A stretch of DNA of 64,000 bases from VRUE01 sp963780815 (GTDB lineage Bacteria > Actinomycetota > Thermoleophilia > Solirubrobacterales > 70-9). The stretch covers positions 214,893 through 278,892 of the forward strand of contig CAWADG010000006.1 of assembly GCA_963780815.1 (NCBI GenBank), given 5' to 3'. Both the position numbers and the translations under genes were made by a program. The stretch's first letter is position 1; every line of letters starts with the position of its first letter. The notes beneath the pieces are model-generated. The model was not told the origin of the DNA, made no database searches, and saw nothing but the letters and a program-made list of their open reading frames with translations. Below, one piece after another: positions 42,554 through 51,844 of this stretch.

Positions 42554-43596
42554 CAGCTGGCCCCTTTCTCCAGCTCTTCGACGATGACCGGGAAGATGTC
42601 CTCGTCCGCTCGCTGGCCCATGAAGACATCGAGGTGTCCGTAGCCCGGGAAGAAGTGCGCGGTGTGGCGCCCCGAGCTGTGTCGCTCGAACCACTCAAGG
42701 GTGCGGTGCTGGCTCTCTGGCAGAAAGCAGTTGTTGACCTCCCCTGAGAGGAAGGAGAAGCGGGCATCGGTCTGCGGCGGCCCGGCGACGAAGTCCCGGG
42801 GCAGCTCCTCGCGGCCGTCGACCGAGACCAGGTGCTCGGCCTTGACGCAGGCGAGGATCTGCTCGAAGAACGTCAGCGGCACGTCGGCGAACTCGTACTT
42901 GAGCCACTCGTGCGTCTCCGGATTCAGGTTCTCGTGGCGCCACAGCGTCGGGAAGCCGACGCCGTAGGTGAAGCTGGCCAGCCGGCAGACCTGGTTGTCA
43001 CACTCGTGGTGCGTGGCGAGCACGAAGGCGTGCAGCAGCTTCGGGAACACCCAGGGTGCCCCGGTGAGTCCCCACTGCGGGTTGAGGTAGCCCAGCACTC
43101 GGGCAGCCGGCGGAATTGCGAACCGCAGCTTCGCCTCGGCGAAGCGCGGCACCACCGGGTGTAGCGTTACCGCGTTGGCGACGATCGTTTTCACCTCCGG
43201 CACGAGCCCGGCGACGGCGGACATCGTGAAGCTGGTCGAACCCTGGCAGTGGATCACCGCATCGATCTGCTCGGCGCCGGTCTTCTCGACCACCTTCCGC
43301 ACCGCCCGCGGGTGATCGAACACCGCGGCCTGGTCGAGCGTCCACTTGTTGTGTGGAATGTCGATGCTGGCCCGCCAGTTCTCGAGCCAAACGTCGTAGC
43401 CGTCCTCGACCAAGAAGTCGACGACGTTGCGCCGGGTCGGGGCGCGAAAGATGTTGGCACGCACGCCCGCGCCGTGGACAAGCAGAACCGGGCCCTTTGC
43501 CGGCGCATGCTTGCCGGTGACGTGGATCAGGTTGCATTCGAGACCGTCACCGGCGGTAAATTGCACGATCTCATCGCGCTGGTCCGCCGCCCTCAC
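42553..43596 (-). CDS. Alpha/beta-fold hydrolase
   Basis: 347 residues. The fold is shown by LLVHGAGVRANIFRAP, the nucleophile elbow IHCQGSTS (Ser120) and a C-terminal catalytic His in FFPGYGHLDVFMGQRA. These lipase/esterase-like enzymes are often encoded, or fused, next to cholesterol-oxidase-like GMC proteins. ATGA overlap with the GMC gene. Substrate is probably a lipid ester; inferred from context. Confidence 0.88.
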   Translation of the reverse strand: MRAADQRDEIVQFTAGDGLECNLIHVTGKHAPAKGPVLLVHGAGVRANIFRAPTRRNVVDFLVEDGYDVWLENWRASIDIPHNKWTLDQAAVFDHPRAVRKVVEKTGAEQIDAVIHCQGSTSFTMSAVAGLVPEVKTIVANAVTLHPVVPRFAEAKLRFAIPPAARVLGYLNPQWGLTGAPWVFPKLLHAFVLATHHECDNQVCRLASFTYGVGFPTLWRHENLNPETHEWLKYEFADVPLTFFEQILACVKAEHLVSVDGREELPRDFVAGPPQTDARFSFLSGEVNNCFLPESQHRTLEWFERHSSGRHTAHFFPGYGHLDVFMGQRADEDIFPVIVEELEKGAS

Positions 43597-46022
43597 CCAC
43601 CCCTCTTTGCGTGGGGGCCGTAGACGTCCCAGAGGCTGCCGGCGAACAGTGTGCCGAAGCGGGCGACGGCGTCCACCCTACCGTCGGGCTCGGTGTCGAA
43701 CGTCGTCAGCTGCTTGGCGAAGTCGAGCGGCTCGATGTGGAGGATGCCGGCGGCGACGACCTCGGCCGACTCGTCCCCATCCGGCTCGAGATGCCCCGCC
43801 AGCACGCGCGTGTAGAGGGTCGAGGTGTCCTTCCAGACGTTGTCGATGCCGGGGTCGTCCCTGACCACCTTGAACCCGGTCATCGTCAGCGGATGATCCT
43901 CCGCGTCGGTGAAGTGAAGGCGATAGAGCATGCGCTTGTCCCGCTTGTCCCCATCCACCTTCACGAACAGGTTGAAGTCGCCCCGTTCGACCGGGCGCTC
44001 CCCACCGAGGGCATCGCAGCGCACGTAGCCCTCCGCCCGGGCGAGGTGGCGCTGGTCGGCGCTGAAGCGATCGAGGTCGTCCGCGGTGATCGTCAGGTGG
44101 AACATGAAGCGGGTCTCGCCGCGCTTGCCATCGTCGTGGCCGCGCTCGAAGTCGCGCTCGCCGAAGCTCACGAACCCTTTCATCTCCTCGGTGAAAGCGA
44201 TCGAGACCCCGCGGTGCCCCGCGACCGGCACGGTGGGGTCGTCCACTGTCCACGCAGGGGCCGCCGCTGGCATCTGCGGCCGCACCGGATGCGTCAGGTC
44301 GGCAGTGCGCCCCTCGAGGATCGCGTCGGCCGAACGGTCCGCCATCGCCGCGATCGTCAGGCTGGGGTTGGGGCCCACCGGGCCGGGCATGATCGACCCG
44401 TCGACGATGTGGAAGCCGGGGTGGCCGAAAACCTCGCCATTGGAGTCAACGACGCCGTCCTCCTTGCTGTTGCCCATCGGGCAGCCGCCGAGCGGATGTA
44501 CCGTGATCAGCCGGTTCAGGTACCACAGGGGATTGTCCTGGAAGTCGGCGCCGAGCTTGTCGGCGATCTGCTCGCAGAGCTCGCGTACCCGGTCGAAGTA
44601 CTCCGCCGAGCGGCCGTGCTTGTGCCAGTCGAGCTGCAGGCGACCATCCTCCAGCGACATCTTCCCGTCGGGGATGTCACGGCCCATGCCGAGCAGCGGC
44701 AGCACCCCCGCGGATAGCCCACAGTCGCCGAACAGTGAGGAGATCTCGGCGCTGAGCGAGGTGTCGCGGTCGCGGCGAAGGACGCGGTGAACCAGCCGGG
44801 CGATGATGCCCGGCGCCATGCGGGCGACGATTCCGGGCGAGTCGACGCCCTGCAGCATCCAGTTGCCGAACTCGGGGAAGCCGGCGTCCTCGACGTAGAA
44901 CCCCCGTCCCTCCTCGCCGCCGCCGTCGAGCTCGTCGGGAATTCTGATCGCGCTGGTGATCACCGGCCCGTACCCCGGGGAGATCATCCGCGGCTTACGC
45001 CCGCCGTTCCCGTCGGCTTGCGTGCAGCGCACTGCGAAGGTCAGAAGATCGCCATTGCCCGAGAAATGCGTGCCGAGTGCGTTGCTCAGCCTGGGGAAGG
45101 CGGCGCGGTTGCGCAGCAGCAGGTAGGTGGAGCCGAGCGTCCCCGCCGCCAGCACCAGGCGGTCGGCGCTGACCGTCGTCCGAGGCATGTTCGCCGTATC
45201 GGCTGGCTGGCCCTCGCTCTCGGGGTCGTGGGTGACGTAGTGGATCGCGTAGCCATCGGGGTCGCGCGGCTCGAAGCCCCGCACCTCGCAGCTGCTGCGG
45301 ATGTCCGCGCCGGCGTGCCAGGCGGCGGTCAGATAGGTGTAGTCGAGCGAGTTCTTGGCGCCGAAGTTGCAGCCGACGTCACACTCGCCGACGAGGCGGC
45401 AGGTCTGGCGGGTGCGGCTGTGGATATTCGGCCTTGACTCATATATGGGCTCGCCCGGAATCGGCTCGGTGCCCGGCTCCGGCGCGAAGGTCACCGCGAG
45501 GTTGGGGAGGAACCAATCGCGGCCGAGTTCCTGCGCGACAGATTTGTAGGCGATCGTCTTAGGCGTGGCGTCGTAGGGGGAGCTCTCGAGCGGGTACGGG
45601 GTCGCGCCGAGCATCTTCTCGGCCTGCTCGTAGTGCGGCTCGAGCTCCTCGTAGCTGACCGGCCAGTATTCGTAGCCGGCCCCCGGCTGCTCGTGCACGA
45701 ACCATTTCGGGTCCTTGCGGATGAGGACGTTCGCGTAAATCAGCGAGCCGCCGCCGAGGCCGCTGCTCACGATCGACTCAAGGCCCTCGAACGACCACAC
45801 GTCGAACATCCCCTGCAGCCCCTCGCTCGGGTCCCAGAAATTGTCGCTCATCCCGAGCGGGCTGCGCGGGAAGGACCCCGGCGGATAGCGCTTCCCGCGC
45901 TCCAGCACCAGCACCCGCCGCCCGGCCTCCGCGAGCCGGCAGGCCATCACCGAGCCGCCGAAGCCCGAGCCGACGATCACCGCGTCAAAGTGCTCAGCGG
46001 CGACCGATTGATGCGTATTCAT
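43593..46022 (-). CDS. GMC oxidoreductase, cholesterol-oxidase-like
   Basis: 809 residues, ATG 46022. FAD-binding motif VIVGSGFGGSVMACRLAEAG at about 15-34, then VLVLERGKRYPPG, the substrate/FAD region VSSGLGGGSLIYANVLIRKD, and C-terminal GMC signature LITVHPLGGCPMGNSKEDGV followed by HIVDGSIMPGPVGPNPSLTI. The length exceeds basic cholesterol oxidases by about 250 residues because of an extra C-terminal domain (from about 585), which starts VAGHRGVSIAFTEEMKGFVS. It oxidises a sterol or alcohol. First gene of the six-gene operon. Confidence 0.92.
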   Translation of the reverse strand: MNTHQSVAAEHFDAVIVGSGFGGSVMACRLAEAGRRVLVLERGKRYPPGSFPRSPLGMSDNFWDPSEGLQGMFDVWSFEGLESIVSSGLGGGSLIYANVLIRKDPKWFVHEQPGAGYEYWPVSYEELEPHYEQAEKMLGATPYPLESSPYDATPKTIAYKSVAQELGRDWFLPNLAVTFAPEPGTEPIPGEPIYESRPNIHSRTRQTCRLVGECDVGCNFGAKNSLDYTYLTAAWHAGADIRSSCEVRGFEPRDPDGYAIHYVTHDPESEGQPADTANMPRTTVSADRLVLAAGTLGSTYLLLRNRAAFPRLSNALGTHFSGNGDLLTFAVRCTQADGNGGRKPRMISPGYGPVITSAIRIPDELDGGGEEGRGFYVEDAGFPEFGNWMLQGVDSPGIVARMAPGIIARLVHRVLRRDRDTSLSAEISSLFGDCGLSAGVLPLLGMGRDIPDGKMSLEDGRLQLDWHKHGRSAEYFDRVRELCEQIADKLGADFQDNPLWYLNRLITVHPLGGCPMGNSKEDGVVDSNGEVFGHPGFHIVDGSIMPGPVGPNPSLTIAAMADRSADAILEGRTADLTHPVRPQMPAAAPAWTVDDPTVPVAGHRGVSIAFTEEMKGFVSFGERDFERGHDDGKRGETRFMFHLTITADDLDRFSADQRHLARAEGYVRCDALGGERPVERGDFNLFVKVDGDKRDKRMLYRLHFTDAEDHPLTMTGFKVVRDDPGIDNVWKDTSTLYTRVLAGHLEPDGDESAEVVAAGILHIEPLDFAKQLTTFDTEPDGRVDAVARFGTLFAGSLWDVYGPHAKRGG

Positions 46023-46687
46023 GGCGCACTAATAACCTGGCTGGGGTCTGAGCGCAACCATTCTGGCCAAACCATCAAATTGCCTGTTCGAAGCTCAGCG
46101 GCATGGGCTTCCGCACTCGCCCGATCCACCACGGCGAACGCTGAGACATGCGCTGGCGTCGGATGGAGCATGACGAATCAGGTGACCCCCAATCGCCCGC
46201 TCAAGGAACTGACGCTGTACGACGTCAGCAAGTCGCAGCCCCAGCATCACGCGCTTCCGTGGGAACGTCACTAGCGCCGATGACAGCCGACTGCTGGTCA
46301 GGCACTTTTGACGAGAATTCGAGCTGAAGCCCAGGGCTCAGCGGATCTTCGAAGAAGATGGCGCGGCCGCTATCCGGCAGGCGGCCCGCAGCATTTACAA
46401 CAATCCGCATTTCACCATCTGACGCGGCCCTCGCGGCCGCCTTCTGGCCGGTCGTGAGCGAGTGGTCTGAGGCGGCGCCGAGGTCGGCAGATGCCATTCG
46501 GCGCGCCGCAAGGGCATCCGTCGAAACCCAGAGCTAGGACCCTCGCCTTGGCCGGTCCCGACCCCCGGCTTGGATTCAAGGCCACGAAGGCGTTCGCATA
46601 TTTGAGCGCCTGCGAGACGAGCAGGCGAACGGAGGGACCGGCAAAGCGCACCGCAGCGCGGAAATCGCCTCGGGGCGCCGGGGCGAT

Positions 46688-46706
46688 TGGGCAGGGCCCC
46701 TGCCCA
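46688..46706. repeat. Hairpin related to that at 1600-1628
   Basis: Arms TGGGCAGGG and CCCTGCCCA around one C. The same arms make the longer-looped hairpin at 1600-1628, and a looser half (TTGCCCAATGGGCGG) occurs at 1352-1366. Could be a dispersed element in mobile regions. Confidence 0.4.
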
Positions 46707-46852
46707 TTGGGGGTCAGACCGTGCCGCTGAGCCAACGAGCGGCCGCACGGCGGCGCCGGCTCGGCCGCCCTGATCGTCCGGATCTGCTGGCCCGCTAAGG
46801 TCCTTCTTGACGAAGAAGCGGCCCCCCGCCGCGTTGCAGCGCCGCGAGGGGC

Positions 46853-46917
46853 CTGACCACAAGGAGGCAGTAGCTCCTCATGGCTATTTCCGATCCTATG
46901 TCCGGGGCGCGGCGCTG
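46853..46917 (+). promoter_or_regulatory. Integrase leader with sequestered ribosome site and mini-ORF
   Basis: AAGGAGG is followed by CTCCT seven bases later, right before ATG 46880, so the AGGAG and CTCCT can pair. ATG 46880 opens a 12-codon frame (MAISDPMSGARR) whose TGA overlaps the integrase ATG at 46918 (TGATG). The hairpin is kept, with different loop bases, in the fossil copy at 38860. This suggests translational control of the integrase. Confidence 0.45.
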
Positions 46918-48130
46918 ATGGCCCGCCCGGCCACGGGCCAGGTGATCGCACCCGACGGCGAGCGTCAAGCAAGCTGGGCGATCCGCTTCCGCGCCTACGG
47001 CAAGCGCCGGTTTGTGACTCTGGGGCGAAGCGAGGACGGCTGGAATCGCCAGCGGGCCGAACGCGAGCTTCGCCACATCCTCGCCGACGTCGAGCGCGGC
47101 ATCTGGCAGCCCGAGAACCCCGCGCCCGCCCCGCTCGAGTCGGGGGTCGAGCCGACCTTCGAGGAGTTCGCGACCGCCTGGCTGCGCGACGGCGAACCGG
47201 GCTGGCGGCCGAGGACGATCAGCGATTACCGCTGGGCCTTGGAGCTGCACCTGCTCCCCCACTTCGGCGGGCATCGCCTCTCTGAGATCACCGCCGAAGA
47301 GGTCGACCGCTATAGGGCCGCGCAAGCTGCGAGAGGGCAGGCTGGCGCCCAACGCGGTCAATAAGACCCTGACAAGGCTCGCCCAGATCCTCGAACTCGC
47401 GGTCGAGTACGGCCACATCGAGCGCAACCCGGCGAAGGGCAGGCGCCGCCGGGCGAAGTGCACCGAGCCGCGGCGATCGTGGGTCGAGCCGGAGCAGCTC
47501 GGCGCCCTGCTCGAAGCCGCTGACCCCTACATGCGCCCGATCATCGCCACGCTCGCCGGTGCGGGGCTGCGAATCGGTGAGGCGGTGGCGCTCGATTGGC
47601 GCGACGTGGCGCTCGGGGCCGGGACGCTGACGGTGCGGGAGTCAAAGACCGCGGCCGGAGAGGGCCGCGAGGTCGACCTGGCGGTCGGGGTGCGGGAGGA
47701 GCTGGCGGCCTGGCGAGCGCGGAGTCCGCGCACCCGGCCGGGCGATCCGCTCTTCGTGAGCCGGGTTCGCGAGGGGAAATGCCGGCGGCAGTCGCCGCGC
47801 AACGTGCAGGCGAGGCTGAAGACGGCGGTGAAAGCCGCAAACGACCGGCTGGCCGAGGCCGGTATCGAGCCGATCGGCAAGGTCTCACCGCACTCTCTGC
47901 GACGTACATACGCGAGCCTGAGGGCGGCGCTCGGAGACGATCCCGTCTACATCGCCGAACAGCTCGGGCACCGCGACGCCCGCTTCACCTTCCGCGTCTA
48001 TCAGCGGGCGGCGAAGCGGCGCGAGCGGCTGAGCGGTGCGCACCTGGCGGCCTTCGACCGGGCGCTCGAATGGGCAGGGATGGGCAGGAAGACGAGCCAC
48101 GAGCCGACCGCCTGGTCAGTTGAAAGGCGA
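46918..48130 (+). pseudogene. Frameshifted tyrosine-type site-specific integrase
   Basis: ATG 46918 gives the N-terminal arm-binding and core-binding parts (ASWAIRFRAYGKRRFVTLGR, then FEEFATAWLRDGEPGWRPRT) up to YRAA near 47320. One extra base (GCGCAAG) then moves the frame; the continuation KLREGRLAPNAVNKTLTRLA runs in the other frame. The catalytic domain is complete: Arg in AGAGLRIGEA, HSLRR, LGHRD and the tyrosine in FRVYQRA. After EWAGMGRK the frame runs on without a natural stop. It catalyses element integration/excision when intact; as read here it is broken. Confidence 0.85.
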
Positions 48131-48174
48131 GTTGGCGGCACTGGATCCTGCCGTGCAGCACCCCAGCTAGTCGT

Positions 48175-48245
48175 GGGCTGTAGTTCAGCTTGCGTCGGAG
48201 TAAGAAATCGATGGTCAGAGGGTCGAATCCCGAGCTGTTTCAGCC
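48175..48245 (+). other. tRNA-like scrap next to the integrase
   Basis: GGGCTGTAGTTCAGCTT resembles a tRNA 5' end and AGAGGGTCGAATCCC a T-arm; GGCTG can pair with CAGCC at the end. D- and anticodon arms do not fold properly. Its place just after the integrase suggests an attachment site remnant. Confidence 0.3.
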
Positions 48246-48305
48246 TGGATTCGGCCATCGTGCCTGGCAGAACTGTCGCCCGGCTATCACCCAGATCCGG
48301 AGAAC

Positions 48306-48938
48306 GTGCCCTCCGCTCTCCGCGAAACGGAGATCGTTGGGTTATTCGCGGAGCTGTGGTTCCTGGAGTACTGGCTCGGACCGGTGACCGAGAGGGCCGT
48401 CACCGCCTGGACCGGACCAGCCCGAGATCGCCACGACTTCAAGTCGTCCGCTGCATCCGTCGAGGTGAAGGCGACCAGGGCCCGCGCCGATGGTTCGGCA
48501 GCCCAGCGCATTACAAGCCTCGAGCAGCTGGAGCCGCCGGAGGTGGGACGCCTCTACATCTTCAGCCTGAAAGCCACGCCCGATGCGATAGGTGGTCACA
48601 GCCTGGCGAAGAGCGTCGATCGGCTCCATGCGGCGCTGTCAAGTTCGCCGGACACCCTGCGAGCACTGGATGAGCAGCTCGGTCGAGCCGGCTACAGCCC
48701 CGCGGGAACTGACGCCTACGACGTGCGGATGAGGATCACGGCAGAGGAGCTCTATGAGGTCCGAGAGGATTTCCCGTGCCTGACCCACGACTCGTTTGTC
48801 GACGGCGTCCCAGTCGGTGTGGACCGCATTAGCTACACGCTGAATCTGGCGGCCTGCGGCGAGTGGAGGATCGCCACGAGCCCGACCGACGCCGCCGCCG
48901 CAACCGTTCGGGAGGCTTTGCTTCATTCGGCCAGCTGA
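48306..48938 (+). CDS. 5'-truncated DUF4420 PD-(D/E)XK-family protein
   Basis: 210 residues from GTG 48306. Open frame continues upstream to a TAA near 48200 (GYHPDPENVPSALRETEIVG reads as natural protein), but the usual N-terminal 100 or more residues of the family are missing. The nuclease-like core is RHDFKSSAASVEVKATR (Asp44, Glu53, Lys55), with LVGLFAELWFLE-type helix seen as IVGLFAELWFLEYW. DUF4420 genes are often linked to Z1-domain ATPases and methylases in restriction-like defence loci. Here it is an orphan fragment at the edge of integrase debris, probably non-functional. Confidence 0.65.
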   Translation: MPSALRETEIVGLFAELWFLEYWLGPVTERAVTAWTGPARDRHDFKSSAASVEVKATRARADGSAAQRITSLEQLEPPEVGRLYIFSLKATPDAIGGHSLAKSVDRLHAALSSSPDTLRALDEQLGRAGYSPAGTDAYDVRMRITAEELYEVREDFPCLTHDSFVDGVPVGVDRISYTLNLAACGEWRIATSPTDAAAATVREALLHSAS

Positions 48939-49021
48939 ATGGCTGGGCGCTCGCGGAAGGGCACAGCCGCAGATCACCTAAGAGCCCCCCGGAGGCACCT
49001 CATCGAATCCCGCCCCGCTAT

Positions 49022-49291
49022 TCAAGAAACCTCCGCTAGACAAGAAAGGTTTTCTTGAGTTTTCGACCCGGTCGGCATCTTCACGTAGCCGATCCTGGGG
49101 CGGCGGATACCTTGATCAGGGTCCAGAGGGATACAAAGCCTGAACCGAAGGCCGCGGTCGCCGATACGAACATGGGGCAGACCTCGAGAGCGCGCCAGCT
49201 CATAGAGAGTCGATCGAGGCACGTTCAAATGGGCGGCGGCTTCGTTGGCGTCCAGCAGCGGTTCCTTGAGGTCAGCCCCAGTCATCGCCAC
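49022..49291 (-). CDS. Excisionase-like helix-turn-helix protein
   Basis: 89 residues from ATG 49291. MerR-like/HTH_17 block: LLDANEAAAHLNVPRSTLYE, LARSRGLPHVRIGDRGLRFR. The C-terminal 35 residues no longer match the family, so the end may be frameshifted. Such proteins direct excision or regulate integrases. Fits the surrounding integrase remnants. Confidence 0.65.
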   Translation of the reverse strand: MAMTGADLKEPLLDANEAAAHLNVPRSTLYELARSRGLPHVRIGDRGLRFRLCIPLDPDQGIRRPRIGYVKMPTGSKTQENLSCLAEVS

Positions 49292-49451
49292 CCTTCAAGG
49301 AAGTCGTGCTGATCGCCCACGATGAGAGAGGGAGCGCTTTCAACCCGCCCAATCAAGCAGACGGGTTCGACTGGCGCTCAAAAAGCGGACTTACCTGCCT
49401 CCGTACGGTCCCCGAAATCGTCGAACAATGTTCAACCAGCTTGCGGATCGA

Positions 49452-50900
49452 TCACTCGTAGAGTGCGGTCACGCGAGGCGTGGATCGAGGATCAAGGCCA
49501 GCTCGATTAACGATTGCCGTCGCCCGTTCGCGCGCCTCAGCGCGTAGCGCGGGCTCATCGAGCGTTGTAACCGCACCATCATGGAACAGTGGGCGGCCCT
49601 CGACCCACGTCTCCGCAATTGAGGCAGGAGAAGCTGACCAGATCAGCGCCTGCAGCGGATCGAGGTGTGGCGTCCACTCGTGATGGTTCAGGTCGAAGAT
49701 CACAAGATCAGCCTTCTTGCCTACCTCGAGCGAGCCGATCTCGTCGTCCCAGCCAAGTGCTCGAGCACCATCGATTGTCGACATCCGCAGCGCCTTCGCG
49801 CCACCAACGAGGGTTGCGTCGAGCTTTGCGTCCTTGAACAGGCCCGCTGCGAGGTGAGATTGACGCATCAAATTTAGGTTTCCCGACGCGGAGACTCCGT
49901 CCGTACCGAGGCCTATGTCAACGCCCGCGGTCATCATCTCCGGATAGCGACCGATTGCAGTAGCCCCCTTTGCAAGCTTGAGGGAGGTAGACGGACAAAA
50001 CGCCACGCTGGTCGACGTCTCCGCAATCAGTTGCACCTCTGGATCGAGGACCGCGACGGCGTGCGCGAGGACCAGATTTGGGCCCAAGCCATCGTGGTCG
50101 GCAATCCGGGTTACCGGCCAGACGCCATGGCGCTTGTCTGAGATCTCTGACTCCTCGATATTCGACGCAAGGTGGTAGGTCGTCCCGACTCCGAGCCGTT
50201 CGCTCAGCGCTCGTGCGCCGACGTGCAGCTCGAGAGTGCAGGGCTCCTTGCCCTCGATGTTCACCCAGCACCGCACCCGGCCATCGGCGTAGCCATGCCA
50301 ATCGCGGACGCACTGCTCAAGCACCTCGAGGGCGGTCGCGGTGTCGGCGAAAAAATGATGATCGAGCATCTCCTCCGACCAGCCTGCGGGAATCCTCGTG
50401 GGTCGATTGTCCGCCGCATGTCGACCGACGATCCCTCGGCTGCCGATCTCTCCGACCGCCCGGGCGGTGATCCCCGGATCGTTTTGGGCCCCCATGTCGA
50501 GAAAGCACGTCGTGCCCGAGCGCAGCATCTCGCTGATGCCAAGGCGGACGCTTACCGCCTCATCTTCTGGCGAGACATGGGCATAGAAGGGCTTCGCCCA
50601 ATGAAATACCCAGGCTCGTGTGGCCAGGTCGTCGGGAAAAACGGCCCGGGAGAGGGTCTCCGACAGGTGAACATGGGAGTCAACGAAGCCCGGGGTGGCC
50701 CCACGTCCTTTCATGCTAAGGAGGTTGTCGGAGTCGCGGGGCGGCAGCTGATCAAGCACATCCTTGGTCGGCCCGATGGCGAGGATGCGGCTGCCCTCGA
50801 TGGCGATCGCAGCGTCCCGGATCTCGGAATCTGCTGGATCGACGGTCAGCACCCAGTCCAGATTGAGGAGATAACTACGTGGTGAAGAGGTGTCAGTCAT
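49452..50900 (-). CDS. Amidohydrolase-family (ATZ/TRZ-type) deaminase or hydrolase
   Basis: 482 residues. Metal ligands: VDSHVHLSE (HxH), a His in YHLASNIEESE region, LVLAHAVAVL, and GTDGVSASGNLNLM (metal Asp). Small beta-domains flank the barrel (start: LNLDWVLTVDPADSEIRDAA; end: GKKADLVIFDLNHHEWTPHL). The subfamily removes amino or chloro groups from purine- or triazine-like rings. It is divergent from the ABC import operon, with only about 30 bases between annotated starts, so the two may share control. Confidence 0.88.
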   Translation of the reverse strand: MTDTSSPRSYLLNLDWVLTVDPADSEIRDAAIAIEGSRILAIGPTKDVLDQLPPRDSDNLLSMKGRGATPGFVDSHVHLSETLSRAVFPDDLATRAWVFHWAKPFYAHVSPEDEAVSVRLGISEMLRSGTTCFLDMGAQNDPGITARAVGEIGSRGIVGRHAADNRPTRIPAGWSEEMLDHHFFADTATALEVLEQCVRDWHGYADGRVRCWVNIEGKEPCTLELHVGARALSERLGVGTTYHLASNIEESEISDKRHGVWPVTRIADHDGLGPNLVLAHAVAVLDPEVQLIAETSTSVAFCPSTSLKLAKGATAIGRYPEMMTAGVDIGLGTDGVSASGNLNLMRQSHLAAGLFKDAKLDATLVGGAKALRMSTIDGARALGWDDEIGSLEVGKKADLVIFDLNHHEWTPHLDPLQALIWSASPASIAETWVEGRPLFHDGAVTTLDEPALRAEARERATAIVNRAGLDPRSTPRVTALYE

Positions 50901-50929
50901 AAGACCACGGTCCTCGCCTGGGAAAACGC

Positions 50930-51844
50930 TTGCGGTCCCCGAGATGGTGCGCTACATTACCAATTATTGATGGGGAGAAGGGACCTTTCGGTCCCGAAAC
51001 GCGGTCTGGGGCATCGCGATTCGAGGGCAACATCAGACCAGATACCACAAATAATTCGGTATCGGCGCCAGGCGGAACCAAGATTGAGATCGAGCGCGGC
51101 GGCCTTCACTATGCGACCTCTGAGGGGCCGCTTGAGGCACTGAGGAGCATCAACGCATGTTTCGAACCCGGCGAATTCGTCGCCTTGCTCGGGCCAAGTG
51201 GGTGCGGGAAGACGAGCTTGCTTATGGCGGTTGCCGGGCTAGTTGCCCTGACCGAAGGGGAGATTCGCGTCGGAAGCAAGCCAGTGACCGCGCCAGTCAC
51301 CGAAGTTGGCATCGCCTTCCAGGATCCAACCCTATTGCCATGGAGATCGGTGCGGGACAATGTGCTTCTGCAGCGCGAGATGCGCAAGCTCAGTCGCGCG
51401 CCGATCGAGTCACGGACTCGCGAAATGCTTGATGCAGTGGGCTTGTGGGAATTCGCAGACCGATACCCACATGAGCTCTCGGGGGGAATGCGTCAGCGCG
51501 CCAGCCTCGTTCGCGCTCTCGTTCACGACCCGCCCTTGCTGCTGCTTGACGAGCCTTTCGGGGCACTTGACGCCATCACCCGTGATCAGATGGTGATCGA
51601 CCTGCAGCGACTTTGGATTGATCGCCGTCCGACCGTCCTCTTCGTGACCCACAGCATGGATGAGGCAATCATCCTGTCCGACCGCGTGCTCGTGTTCTCG
51701 CCACGGCCGGGCAGGATCGTGAAAGAAATCGAGGTGGGAATGGATCGCCCGCGTGGCTTGGGCGATCGCGAGTCCGCCGAGTTCATTTCGATGATTGCGG
51801 CGGTCCGGGAGACGTTCCTCAGCGAAGGGGTGCTGCACGCGTGA
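50930..51844 (+). CDS. ABC transporter ATP-binding protein (nitrate/sulfonate/pyrimidine type)
   Basis: 304 residues from TTG 50930. Walker A ALLGPSGCGKTSLLMAV, Q-loop GIAFQDPTLLPWRSV, signature LSGGMRQRASLVRAL and Walker B LLLLDEPFGALDAI place it with SsuB/TauB-like ATPases. The core begins only at KIEIERGGLHYATSEGPLEA (about residue 51), and no ATG, GTG or TTG occurs in frame between 50930 and there, so the start is uncertain; ATT or an upstream frameshift are possible. It energises uptake with the next two gene products (4-base overlap). Confidence 0.92.
   Translation: MRSPRWCATLPIIDGEKGPFGPETRSGASRFEGNIRPDTTNNSVSAPGGTKIEIERGGLHYATSEGPLEALRSINACFEPGEFVALLGPSGCGKTSLLMAVAGLVALTEGEIRVGSKPVTAPVTEVGIAFQDPTLLPWRSVRDNVLLQREMRKLSRAPIESRTREMLDAVGLWEFADRYPHELSGGMRQRASLVRALVHDPPLLLLDEPFGALDAITRDQMVIDLQRLWIDRRPTVLFVTHSMDEAIILSDRVLVFSPRPGRIVKEIEVGMDRPRGLGDRESAEFISMIAAVRETFLSEGVLHA
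50980..51063. promoter_or_regulatory. Two inverted repeats near the importer start, candidate operators
   Basis: GGGACC TTTC GGTCCC lies at 50980-50995, and GATACC(11)GGTATC at 51041-51063 with an AT-rich centre (ACAAATAATTC). Both sit between the amidohydrolase start and the conserved part of the ATPase. They could be targets of one of the two FadR-type regulators in this cluster. If used as operators, translation must start downstream of 51063. Confidence 0.4.

Larger units (their letters stand above)
46023..46917. other. Intergenic region before the integrase
   Basis: About 895 bases. It holds the hairpin at 46688-46706 and the integrase leader. Candidate reading frames on both strands are not protein-like beyond short stretches. 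The promoter of the GMC operon should lie within 46023-46250, but no clear boxes were recognised. Confidence 0.45.

Noticed and set aside
46225..46497. Minus-strand 90-residue frame before the integrase
   Set aside because: Short protein-like stretch but no ribosome site, family or partner; may be debris.
48175..48245. Functional tRNA gene
   Set aside because: Acceptor and T-arm resemblances exist, but D- and anticodon arms cannot fold; kept only as a scrap.
48131..48673. C-terminal continuation of the integrase reading frame
   Set aside because: It runs out of frame across the DUF4420 coding sequence; the composition after EWAGMGRK is shadow-like.
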